DNA of 64,000 nt, taken from the NCBI GenBank assembly GCA_022702705.1, contig CM040432.1:44728540-44792539 (forward strand), written 5' to 3'. The stretch comes from Papilionanthe hookeriana x Papilionanthe teres (taxonomy: Eukaryota > Streptophyta > Magnoliopsida > Asparagales > Orchidaceae). Each line of letters starts with the position of its first letter. The first letter of the stretch is position 1. This document shows, one piece after another, positions 11,496 to 23,389 of the stretch. The translations under genes were made by a program, and so were the position numbers. The notes under the pieces are model-generated. The model worked only from the letters and a program-made list of their open reading frames with translations. It made no database searches and had not been told where the DNA came from.

Positions 11496-12700
11496 GTTTG
11501 AGAGGGCTTCACCTTTTGTAAATGTACTTAAAAAAACAACTTTATAAAAAATAGTGGTATAAAGTTATGCTCCGTACAATGAAGTTAGTATTTGGAAAAA
11601 CAATTTTACGAAGCTTTTTAATGCAAATATTAATAATTTATTAATTTAAAAAAACTATAATAATCATATTATTTTAAAATTAAAACAATCATATCAAAAA
11701 ATTTTAAATTCTTTATAAAAAAATTTAAATACACATAAATCTGTTAAATTTAGATTTATGGAATCGAGGTGCGGCTAAATGCAGATAGTATTTGATTTAG
11801 TTAAGATTAAACTGATTTTTTTTTTGATATAATATTTAAAGATTTAAGAGAAGATAATTTATAAAAATTCATTTAGGAAATATAATCATATATTAGTTTT
11901 TTTAAAAATTAAACATAACGAGATGATGTGAAAAAACCAAAAAAATAAGTTTTTTTGAAGGCATTTCCAAAAAAATTGTGTGCAAATTTCCTTTTTTTTT
12001 TCAACTTTGAATCAGCGAGAAGCTCTTTGCCCACTCTATAATTATCTTCTACCTCAAAACATCTTTATTTTTTACTCATTTAACTCCATCTCCACTCCTT
12101 TCTTCTCCATTGGCAATTCCCGATGCAGAGCTTCGAACGGATTGCTTTCATCCCGTACCCATTTTTCTACGCTAGAGACGGCTGTCATAATGCCCTTGAA
12201 TAGTTTTCTCTTTTCCCATCTTCTACGCCGGCTAAAGGTACTGTGGAACTGGGCTTTCATACAATGGAATGCTATGTCAAAACATAGTGGTGAAACAGCG
12301 GGACGGACCTATGGCGGAACAGTGCTCTTCTATCGCGATCCGAAAGCCGACATAAATGTCGTATGCGCAAAAGCATTTTTGGAATGTTGAACAACCAAAT
12401 AACCGGTCGGTGTTCTCTTGGTATTCTCTGGAACGGTGAAGAACATCACGATCTCAAAAGAAGTCTTAATCATTTCAGTTATAATTTGATTTTGATTTAT
12501 ATTTAAATTTTAATGGGTTTTTTAGCCGATTAATGGTTTTAATTATTCTCTGAATTGATTATGGGCTAACTTACCTTAGTCTAATGTTTTTTTTTATTCT
12601 CTGCATTTTACTGAGTTTATAGAATTTTACTTTGTATTTTTAGGATATTTATGTATTTAGTTATGCATTTTTAAAATTTAATTTATTTTTTTTAATTTAA
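11496..12700. other. Unassigned region with an unrecognised ORF
   Basis: AT-rich except 12040-12460, which is richer in G+C. An open frame on the plus strand spans 11980-12390 (136 codons) and one on the minus strand spans 12260-12072 (62 codons). I recognise neither. The composition change could mark a decayed host exon, but no splice structure or domain supports it. Confidence 0.25.
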
Positions 12701-15240
12701 TTAATTAAGAAAAGCCCAAATTTTTTACTTAAAGCGTGGTCCAAGTCATCCACCACATCAACCTCAATCTCAACAAACTGTCATGTGGTGCTCTATTATT
12801 TGTTTCCCTTCCAAGTTAGCATCCCATCTTGTGTGTTGATCTCCTCTGCAATTTCCTATGCCATCTAATATACGCTGACCATTTCAAATACAAGAAAACG
12901 GATGTGATCCTTTAATTATTCCTTGAAGTATGGTAAACGCGAGTTGTTCGTGATCAAAACGGCTGATTCGAGTGATCATATGCATCAAACTAAGATCCAA
13001 TCAATCCAAAAGGAACTCTAGGACTGAGGGTTCACATCTTACAACTAAGAATGAATGAATTAAAGATCTTCTTCATAAAAGGGCCTAAACTGAGCACGAA
13101 AATGGAATTTTGAGCTTATGACCTAGTCCAAGAGGTTTGACTTTGATTGGGTGTTTGATTAATCGTCGATTGAGTCCAATATACCTACTCTGAGCTCCGA
13201 TTGAAGTGTTGTTGAGACTTTGTGTGGTGCACGGGTTGGTTTTGGATAGATTTGGAGGGCTCGAGACAAAGAAAAAATGACGGGGGAATTGATATTAGAG
13301 CTTGAGGAAGCTTCAAGCTTTGGTGAGTTCAAGTGGAAAAATAGTTTTGCTCCTGTTACGTTTTCGAGAAATTAGTGGTGTAGGGGGTGATTAAGGCTTA
13401 AGGATGGTGAGGAGTTGATAAGGGAGATTGGCTAAGTTATTTGAAGGAATTTTTGCTAGGGATAAGAGGGTATGGCCTTTTATTGGCACTCTTGGGATCA
13501 GCTTTAAATAGCCATAGGGAGGAGCTTAAGACCCTTGGGAGGCTTTGATTTGACCATTAGGAAGGAACTAGAGGGTTGGGGTAGGCTTCCTTGGAGCTTG
13601 GTCAAGTTTCCTTTAGATATGGGTGGGTTATCCATGATGAATCTTTTCTTGGTTTTGGGTTCACCTCATTGGGTTATGGATTGCTTGGGTTGACTTTGGG
13701 TTTTGGCTTTGGGTTTTGGGTTTAAGCTTTTTGGTTACATACTTACATGGGTGTTTTGGCTTGGACATGGCTCATCTTTAGATGAGGTGGCTTTGATAAG
13801 ACTTGTCATGGAGGTTGACTTGGTGGCTTCGACTTGCTTGCAATTGAGCTTAGCATGGCTGGTCATGATGGCTTAGCATGGCTTGGGGTTATTGGGTTTA
13901 ACTTGGACTTTGATTTGGGATTTAGGTTTGGAGTTTTGAATTTGGGTTTGGCATTATATTTGCTTGGTTTGATTTTGTGGTGGACTTGGAATTTGGGCTT
14001 GACATGCCATTGGGTTTGTTTTGAATTTTTGAAGATTATTTGTTTAAAAAGTTTTGTGATTTTCATTTCATGAGTTTGAATTGATTTTGATATTATTTAT
14101 ATAATTTTATTGATTAAAATTTTTTCTGATTTTGATATTTTGGAAGTTTAATGGAAATTTTTGTGACATAATTTGATATTGAATAATTTTAATTATCATA
14201 ATTTTAATGGATTTTGATTTGATTTAATTTTAATTGTTTTGATTTGGGTGAATTTATTTGATTGTGTTTATTTTATTTTGAATTAGTACTTATATTGGCT
14301 TGTTTTGATTTTGTGGTTGACTCAGAATTTGGGCTTGACATGCCATTGGGTTTGGTTTGAATTTTTGGGGATTATTTGTTTAAAATGTTGTCATTTTCAT
14401 TTCAACATTTTGAATTTATTTTGACATTATTTATTATAATTTTATCAATTATAAATTTTTCTAATTTTGATATTTTGGAACTTTAATGGAAATTTTAGTG
14501 GTATAATTTGATTTTGAATGATTTTAATTATTATAGTTTTAATGGATTTTGGATTTTGATTTGATTTAATTTTAATTGTTTTGATTTTGGTGAATTTATT
14601 TTATTGTTGTTTATTTTATTTTGAATTGGTACTTAGTAATTTAATTAGATTTTATTTTAATTTGAAGATGAGTTTAGGTGGACGTAATGATTTCATTTAA
14701 ATTTGATTTTCCTTTTACTTTAGTTTTATGTAGAGGTTTTAATTTCATGATTTCAATTTTGTTGAATTTAGTTTTAAATTTATAAGTTTACCTTATTTCT
14801 TCTAATTTGAGAATTTTAGTGATGTTTAAATTTTTTTTCAATTTTAATATGGTCGAGTTTATTTTATTTTTGTTAACTTTTGAATTATCGGTTTGGAGTT
14901 AAACGAAATTTTTGGTGACTTTATTTTCAATTTGATTTTACTTTGAAGATATAATAGGTTTTGGTTTTATTTAAATTTTGATTTGATGATTTCTTGTTTT
15001 ATATTTTGAACATTTCAATTTGTTGATTTACTTTTGATGAATTTATTTTTTATAGTTTTGGTAAATTCAATTATATTGATTTTATTTCTTCTTGGGTGGA
15101 TTTATTTAAATTTTTATTTCATTTTTGAAGTTTCAGTTTCATTTTAATTTTAATGTTTATGTCAATTTTTATTTAAATTGGACTTTTTTATTTTAATTTT
15201 GGTTTGATTTAGTGATTTCTATTTTATCATCTCTTTTATT
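12701..15240. other. G/T-rich then T-rich low-complexity stretch, possible decayed LTR
   Basis: 13640-14050 is dominated by TTGGGTTT-like words on the plus strand, and 14050-15240 by TTTTGATTT/TTTAATTT. On the minus strand this resembles the CCCAAACCC-rich U3 of the Ogre LTRs, and TTTAAATAG near 13512 beside GGGAGG resembles their TATA region. A ~95-bp segment at 13970-14075 is repeated near 14310-14420 (shared GGGCTTGACATGCCATTGGG). No gene is supportable; the LTR reading is tentative. Confidence 0.3.
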
Positions 15241-16948
15241 AAGGGATGAGCACTATCCTAATTCAAAATGACCCTCATACCCAATGGACTCTCTACGAAC
15301 CAAGGAAAATGTTTTCTAAGAAGCTAGGAGATATTGTGATGCAAAGTGCCAAATATGTGAGTCCAAATAGAAAACATAGGTCTTTTGGGTCAAAGAGAAG
15401 TAAAGACATTTCCAGGTCTATAGGAACTTAACTTAAGGTTTAATAACTTGAATTTAGCTATGTCAACCAAAGGTTTCAGGTTTGAAGCTAAGTATATGAA
15501 ACTATAAGGAGTGAATAGATGTTTTGAAGTCCTAGCTTAGTATTGTTTCCTCCACTAGTCTTCTAGGATAGGTTCTAACGAAACTCTAAGGGTAGATCCT
15601 AGTCTCTAGCAGAGAGAAGTCAATAGACCTCATGTAAAAATGAGGTGAACAACCTCAAACTTAAATCATAAAGATTAAATACTAGAAAGAATATCTTACG
15701 CACATCACTTTTAGACTTGTTTGCTAGTTTAAAAATTTAGATTTTGGTCAAGCAAATCATACATACGTGTGCTTTTCTTTTTTTTTATGAGTACCGATTG
15801 CCTGCTTGAATTTGGCGTGGATGATGCTTTGTATTTTGTCATCGTAGATGGACATTTTTGGCCGATTATCATTTGTGTAGACTACATGTTAAGATGACCT
15901 TTATCTTAACATTCTTTTCTTGCAAGTGGATATTATTGTTAGGTGGACATAGACCCAAATAGCATTTACGTGGAGAATGTTCTTATAATATTTATTATAC
16001 TTTTATTATAGGTTTTGTTGTAAGCATAAGTTTTTCCTTTCACATTTAGTATAGAGTTAGGATTGTCCTCAATGGTAGGTTGGAAGCTCAGTGTGTCCAA
16101 AGTGGGATTGGCTTTGTAATACTGCAAGGCCGAACCCCAAGAAGATGAAAGAGCAAAGATGAACTTCAACACAAGGATGAATATCAAGGGCGAGGACGAG
16201 CGCCAAAAAACGATGAAGCTAGGATGATATTCAACACAAGGATAAACATCAATGGCTAGGATGAACCCCAATAAAATGATGTAACTAATTGATCATCATT
16301 AACTTACACGAACACAAATTGAAGACACCATAAAGCCAAGCCATCAATAGGACTTTTAAACGTTTAGGCCAGGCTTCATGAGGGGCAAATGCTTAGCTAT
16401 CCCAGTTACTTTTCTTTTTCATGTTTGGTAGCATTCATCCACCATTGCTTTTTATTGATAGTTTTGATTTTACTTACTTTATTATATTCTTTTATGCACA
16501 TTATAAATACCTGTTTTTCATAGATTTCTTTTTGTGTTTGTACTTAGGCCTCGATCGCGTTAGACTCTTAGGATTGATAGACCTTCTACCCAACCTTAAT
16601 TTTATTTTTTCAAAAGTATATTTCATAGTGATAATTAAAATAATAAAACTCATAACATAAAAAGATTTTTGCATTTAACGCATAGTAGACATTACATGAG
16701 CATGCACTTAATAATAATTAACTTTGATAAAGTCAATTATAAAACTTAACAATTAAGGTGAACCATCTTCATATAAAAAGTATCATACTATATTTTCTCT
16801 TCACCTCTTTGAGGTTTCACTCATTGCACGGAAGGGGGGATTTACCATGTGAAGATCACCATCCTTAATGGCTTTCCTAACATGCATTAATAAAGATTTT
16901 TATAACCCTATTCACAACAAACACTTCATAGGTATTGACTCACTTATG

Positions 16949-17008
<60 letters not shown>

Positions 17009-18266
17009 TGAGTTTTCCTCAACTACAGTGACCCAATTAATTAAATTTGTCATTTTCACTTGGCTCTACTAAGCCAACATTATCTTTGCATGAATAATAA
17101 AACTTAAAAATTTAAATTGATTGAATATTTGATTGAGGACCATGCATTTAGTCAAGCCATATGATCGTTTGGATTAAGATATAAGCCGCAACACATCTTT
17201 TCTAACGATAATATTTTACCGCTCTTTTTGTGCATGTGACTGGACTTATGATTTTAAAGCATGCGAGGTGTTTGTTGTCAGCCTATTATAGGAGGGTTGT
17301 AGTCCAGAGAGTCAAATTGGGTTTCATTCCTCAGTAGGAATGCAACCCATAAGTCCTACCCTTTGGCTAGGTTATAGCTTCTACTTTATTGGTAGAACTC
17401 ACCTTAACATAGGTTCTGAGATAGTTTCATTGGTCATGCCATAGAACTAATTTCTCCTAGGCTTTTTTGTTAGCTCATCCCATCAAATATGAGTCCTAAC
17501 TTTTTAAAATTTTATCAAATCAAACAAAAAATCATTATTTCACTTTCAAATTTATCAAGCCTAACAATTAAATAGATTGGAGCAACCATTTGGTCTCCCA
17601 GTATCTGATGCTACCTAATTTTCCTCTGTTGGCTTACATTAATAGGTGTTCTAAGTTTGAGCTATCACAATTGAAATTTCACATAACAGTCTTGATATAT
17701 AATTTTGAATTCCACAAAAAAGAATAAACACTATTTTAATTAAGATTTATCTATTCCATGAACATAATTCATTAAAGATGCTTACCTCCTTAGAGGTACC
17801 AGACCCCAACATCAATATAATAACTACCATTTTATATTAAGGGAAAAATTGGTTTATACGACCCCATAGAGTAGTGAAATATTTTGAGATTAGATCCATT
17901 ATAGGGAAATATCTGCATCCATCGGGCCAATACATTGTTTTTTGATGTTGTATTCAGTCATAAGTGAGAAACTTCAAAACTCCTCTGTGTGGTCTTCCAC
18001 ACCTGTCCTTTGTAGGTTGTATGAAATTTGAACAATTAAATTAAAAATGCTTTTCATATATTATAGTAGGCTCAAAATCGAAGGAATGGAGTTGTGAATC
18101 AAGTTTAATTAATCTTGCCAAGGAGACTCACAACATTGTTACTTGACCAATATTTAATATGAATGAAACATATTTCACAAGAGTTCCCAACCATAAGGAA
18201 ATAACATGTATAACTACGATGTTTGTGTTAAGAAAAATACCCACTCAAATAGTGAGATCGACTGCT
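15241..18266. other. Unassigned intergenic DNA
   Basis: No gene is recognisable. A 61-codon ORF at 15246-15431 has no visible domain. At 16130-16280 ATGAAC/ATCAA words recur in short imperfect repeats. A (TA)n microsatellite lies at 16952-17002. 17270-17470 has short palindromic words and may be an unrecognised LTR. Confidence 0.35.
16952..17002. repeat. (TA)n microsatellite
   Basis: About 51 bp of uninterrupted TA dinucleotides. Confidence 0.97.
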
Positions 18267-20256
18267 GACCCGCCTAAAAAATATATGATTTTTGCTATAT
18301 GATTTTACTTATTTTTTGTGATATTGCACTTCAAAGGAATGTATTTTCTATATTGTTTTGGTTTTAGGTACAAGAAATGATGATTGGAGCAAAAGGAAAC
18401 AAAAACAGTGCAATTTGGAGCAAAAACGAATAAGAAATGAAATTCTGCCCTGACACATTTCGAAAAGTCTTTTTATATTTAATCTCTTTTACACTTCTTG
18501 CATATTTTTGAATGAGATTACACTTTAAAGAAAGATTATTTTTATGTTTATTTTGTTTGTTAGGAACGCAACGCAACTGAAATGGGGAGAAACAGAGCTA
18601 AAACGGAGCCAAACAGAACAAAACGATGGAGCTGCACAGCAGCCTGCCTGCCGAAGGCGCCCTTGAGCCCGCCGACAGCGGGATTTTCCCGAGAAGGCTG
18701 AAAAATGACCGAAAAGCTCGCCGACAGCGTCCTCGAACCCGTCGACAGTGCCCCGGACGACTATGAACCGACTTTTGGCGGTTTTGGGCCGAAATTCAAC
18801 GTATTAGGACGCTTTTTCGAAGGGGTGCTTAAGGGAACTCTTAGAAATTCTTCCATACTCTTTGAAATGGTGAATTTAGGTTAGAAAAGTGTAGAGAAAA
18901 GAAGAGAAAAAAAGAGACGAATGTTAGGAAAAACTTGGAGAATGTTTAGGGTTCTTAGATTAGGAGTAAAAATGTAGATTTCTACCCTTTTGGAGAGATT
19001 GGAGAGAGGATTTTGAGAGAATTTGTAAGGGATTGTACTAGCATTGCATGGATCGATGGGAGACTTTGTGTGAGAGATCTTCATCTTTCTTTCAAAGGGA
19101 AAAAAACTAAGTATTGTTCTTCATTATCTTATGATTTTGTAAACACTTACATAGTGGATTTGCTTTGGTTAAATGATGTTTATGTTGTGTTGTATTCGTG
19201 TTTTGTGACGTATCTCTCGTACTCTTTCTTCTTCTATGGAAATAGTGGCATGAGAAGATTATGACATTCTTTTCCTTTTACTTTTCTTTTGTAATGAGTA
19301 GAATTCATGTGTAGGATGTTGAGATACATGCTAGAAGAAATATTACATATAAATGTGATGATACTATACATAAACTTACTTTACTATAAGAATTGGCCAT
19401 TTGTATTGCTAAAATCTGTGAAGAATTCTTAAGATCTGACCGTGGGTTAAGGATTCTTAACGAGTATGTATCACATTTCTCTTTGAAAGGTAGACGGGTA
19501 AATCCTTAAAACGAGAAGTGCAAATAAAAAGGGAAATATTATTAATCGGGCATAAAATTGGAGATTTTAGAGTGACAAGCTAAAATCCTCAATTCGGTCC
19601 TATCGTTTGGGTGTTGAAATGTAGATTGTTAGCCCTCAGGTGAGGGGAACGTGGGAGCTCCGAAGTGAGAGCCGGTATCCTCCCAGCCTAGCCGCAGATT
19701 CAGTAATCAAGCATAGGATTAGTTAATGTTCTTTATGCCTGGACCAAAGGGTAAAGAATAGGATTGCTCCTGTTTGGCACATACAAAATTTAATGCATCT
19801 CAATCCTATACATTATCTATTTCATTACATAAGAATTGTAGTTTTTAGTATCTCAAAATTCTCCAAACCTATCATCCAAAAAGGGTTATCTTTAGAATTA
19901 TTATTTGCACTTAGTTGTAGTTACTATCTTTACATTTAACACTTGCATTTAGGAGTAGTTGATAGATAAAACACGATTTTAATTGACATTCCAAACTAAA
20001 GACTTTTAGTAGTAGACTATAATTTGACTAAAGACTTCTTTCTTCACTTCCTCGTGGGATCGATACTAGGGTTTTTAAAGAAAATTCTATTTTACTTGAA
20101 ACGAAACGTATACTTGCGTAATACCCCTAGTGTGTAAAATATTTTCTAATTTTTATTACATTTAAGATTTTGCACACTAGCCGCCATTTATAAATCGGGT
20201 CAAGTTTTTGGTCATCTTTTGGAAGTTAATTTACTACGTAATTGTGGGTCGGGTCA
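18267..20256 (+). mobile_element. 5' LTR of Athila copy C
   Basis: Plus-strand LTR ending TCGGGTCA at 20256. The start near 18267 (TGACCCGCC) is approximate. The U3 start block (TGATATTGCAC then TTTTC) occurs at 18330 and again in altered form at 18508 (GAGATTACACTTTAAAG), so this LTR carries a partial duplication. A GC-rich palindrome block lies at 18655-18760. The R/U5 block at 19550-19780 is about 88% identical by eye to the LTR at 26000-26260. The tail (CACACTAGCCGCC, TTTATAAATCGGG) matches LTR A. Confidence 0.68.
18655..18760. repeat. GC-rich palindromic motif cluster in LTR C
   Basis: Repeated GCCCGCCGACAGCG, CTCGCCGACAGCG and CCCGTCGACAGTG words in a flank of about 35% GC. Same motif family as in LTR D and the LTR near 63.6 kb. 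Confidence 0.85.
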
Positions 20257-20540
20257 AGTTTTTGGAAAACTATAGTGCCATAAAAACTATTTTTGTGTGA
20301 AAAGTGTTTTGTTATATGAAGTGTTGTGAAAAAAAAATATATATATTTGTGTGAAAAATAAGGTGTTTGTGAAAATGTTTTGTTGTGTGAATATATTTCA
20401 TTTATTAGTTGTTAATTGTCAATGTATTGTTTGTTGTTTTACATATGTGAAACAAAGGATCTACAGGACTTGCGCCTTATGATCCCGAGTTTGAAAAAAA
20501 TAAAAAAATAAAAATACAGAAAGGACTCGAAGAATTAGAA

Positions 20541-23389
20541 ATGGAAAACTTTCAAGATAATAACTTGGAAAATCATCATACTTCATTGAGGGATTACGTA
20601 AATCCTACAACAGATGAAATTCACTCAGGTATACAAAACCCTGTCGCAGAAGCTGACTCGTTTGAAATAAATCCTGAGATTATCCAAATGGTGCAGAACA
20701 ATCAGTTTTGGGGAACTCCTTCGGAGGATCCCTATTTACACTTATCAAATTTTATAGAACTTTGTACTACATTTCATTATAACGGTATGCCAGACGATGC
20801 TGTTAGATTAAGGCTTTTTCCTTTCTCACTAAGGGATAAGGCTAAAATGTGGTTATACTCATTAGCACCTGGTTCTATTAAAAATTGGGAGGAGTTAACT
20901 CAGAAATTCCCGACTAAGTATTTTCCACCTTCAAGGACTACTCAACTTAGAAACGATATTATCTCATTTTGTCGGTATAAAGGGGAATCAATATACGAAG
21001 CCTGGGAAAGATTTAAGGAACTCCTAAGAAAGTGTCCACACCATGCTCTGCCAGATTGGTTAATCATTCAAACTTTTTATAAAGGGTTAGTAGGATCCAT
21101 TACGTCTATAATTGATGCTGCCACTGGTGGATCATTAATGTCAAAACTGTTTGATGAAGCATATGAATTAATTAAAGAAATGGCTACAAATGAATTTCAA
21201 TGGTCATCTGCTATGGTAAATCATAAAAATGTAGCTAGTGTTCATAGTATGGATGTGATTACAATTCTTGCATCTCAAGTTGCTGCAATATCAAGGAAGT
21301 TGGACAAATTTGAAATGAACCAGCCTTAACTCACTTCAGTAAGTGAGGAAAGTTCATTAGGGCATATGATTGATTCTAACTTATCATATGATGCTTTAAA
21401 TACCATAAACAACCCATATTCTAACTTTTACAACCCATGTTGGGAGAACCATCAGAAATTTAACTGGAATCATACTACTGATGGTGGAGACCAAAAATGG
21501 GAAAATAATCATGCAAATCCTAATGGAAGTTGGAATAATCAGGGGAACACAAACTATAGACCTTCATATCCACCAGACACTAACAATGATCAACGATTTG
21601 AGGATAAGAAGATGTTTATAGAAGCAGTGGTATTGCAAATGGGAACCAGTTGCAAAGTCAAAATGTTGTGATTAGAAACATAGAGAATCAACTGGGTCAA
21701 ATTACTAATTCACTTAGTAATAGACCCCAAGGAACACTTTCTAGCAACTTTGCGATCAACTTTAAAAAGAACACTAATGAACAAGTAGAAGTTGTCCAAT
21801 TAAAAATTGGATGAGAGATAGAGGATGTGGTTAGAAAAGAGAAATATATTGTGAGAGAAACAAAGGAAACTAAAAGACCTGAAGAATATGTTTCTAAGGA
21901 TCTGGAAAATTTAATATCTCCAACTAAAATCAGTTTGGAAAGACCACCACCTCCATTTCCTCAAAGACTTAGACAGCAGGAGTTGAATAAAAAATTTTCA
22001 AAGTTCATGAAAGTAATTAAGAAGTTAATGATAATTATTCCTTTCACTGAAGCTTTGGAATAAATGTCAAGTTATGCAAAGTTTATAAAGGATATATTAA
22101 ACAAGAAAAGGAAATTTGGGGATTACGAGACAATTGCACTGAGTGAGGAGTGCAGCGCTATACTTCAGAAAAATTTTCCTCGGAAACTTAAAGATCCTTG
22201 TAGCTTTACAATTCCTTGTGCAATTGGAAAAAGATTATGTGGAAAAGCTTTATGTGATTTAGGAGTAAGCATTAATGTGATGCCTCTATCTATATTTAGA
22301 AGGTTAGGTTTAATCGATGTTTCTCCCACTATTGTAACCCTTCTGTTAGTTGATCGATTTATCATTTATCCAAAAGGAGTTATAGAAGACGTGCTTGTTA
22401 AAGTGGATAAATTTATCTTTCCTTTAGACTTTATTGTATTAGATATGGAGGAAGATAAAGAAATTTCAATTATTTTAGGAGACCTTTCCTTGTTACTTGG
22501 AAAAGCTATGATAGATGTGCAAAAAGGAGAGTTGATTATGAATATTAATGACCATGAATTCACTTTTGATGTATTAAAGACTATGAAATATCCAGCTGAG
22601 AGAAAAGATGATGATTGTTTTTGGATGGATAAAATTGATTATCTAAGTAAAGACCATTTCCAAAAAAGTTTTGAGAGTAAGATAACAGATGAGGTCGAAA
22701 TGGACTTTCATGATGAGTTGAAAATGTTATTTAAAGAAGACTGTATGTATGTTCAGGAGAGGTGTGAAATGATGGATGCTACCAAAAATAGTAAATTTTA
22801 AATTCCATCTGTTGAAAAATCTCATGAACTTAAGATGGATATACCCCATACAATTTTAAAGCCTATCTATTTAGGAAATTCATCTACACAACCAGTCTTT
22901 ATATCTTTAGATGCTACTCAATTACAAGAAAAACCTGAATTGAATGATGAACAAGATAAAATTATTGAACTAGGACTTGGAAGAGAATTTGAGGATATAT
23001 TTCAAAAGAACTTTGAGTTGAGAAAAGAGGATAAGGATATTGGAAGACCATTGGAAGAAATTCCTAAGGAATTGGAAAAACCTATTTCCTCAACTAAGAT
23101 AGATCCTCCATCATTTAATAATTATATAGGGGAAGAATTGGAAGATAACTTGAATCATAAGAGTGACATAGAAGATATTGATCCAAAATCTGAATTATCT
23201 AAAGAGAATCTGATCCAAAATTTGGGAGATCTTGAATTATCTTATAGAGATCGATTTCTTATAAATTTCAAGGATGATATTAATATGCGGATTGAGAAAA
23301 TCAATAGAAGAATATTGGATCTAGAAAGAAATATGAGGAATTATGATATAAATTCATCTGAAAAGGAAGAGCTGAATGAAAAATTATAA
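20541..23389 (+). pseudogene. Athila-type gag-protease gene (copy C) without pol
   Basis: Gag starts at ATG 20541 (MENFQDNN) with LRDYVNP, IIQMVQNNQF, RDKAKMWLYSL and CPHHALPDWLIIQTF. A TAA at 21327-21329 interrupts the frame, which reopens at 21366 (linker YNPCWENH, NWNNQGN), then shifts frame after 21671. From 21827 one frame carries PPPPFPQRL, a TAA at 22061-22063 (EALE*MSSY where copy D has EALEQMPNY, i.e. CAA to TAA) and the protease core CDLGVSINVMP (near 22250-22290). After another stop at 22799-22801 the frame runs to 23389 with an acidic, lysine-rich tail (MRIEKINRRILDLERNMRN, likely coiled coil). Where RT, RNase H and integrase should follow, the sequence goes straight to the 3' region. 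It is either an internal deletion or a gag-only non-autonomous element. Confidence 0.85.

Noticed and set aside
13834..14073. ORFs on both strands in the G/T-rich stretch
   Set aside because: Low-complexity sequence gives open frames on both strands; composition-driven.
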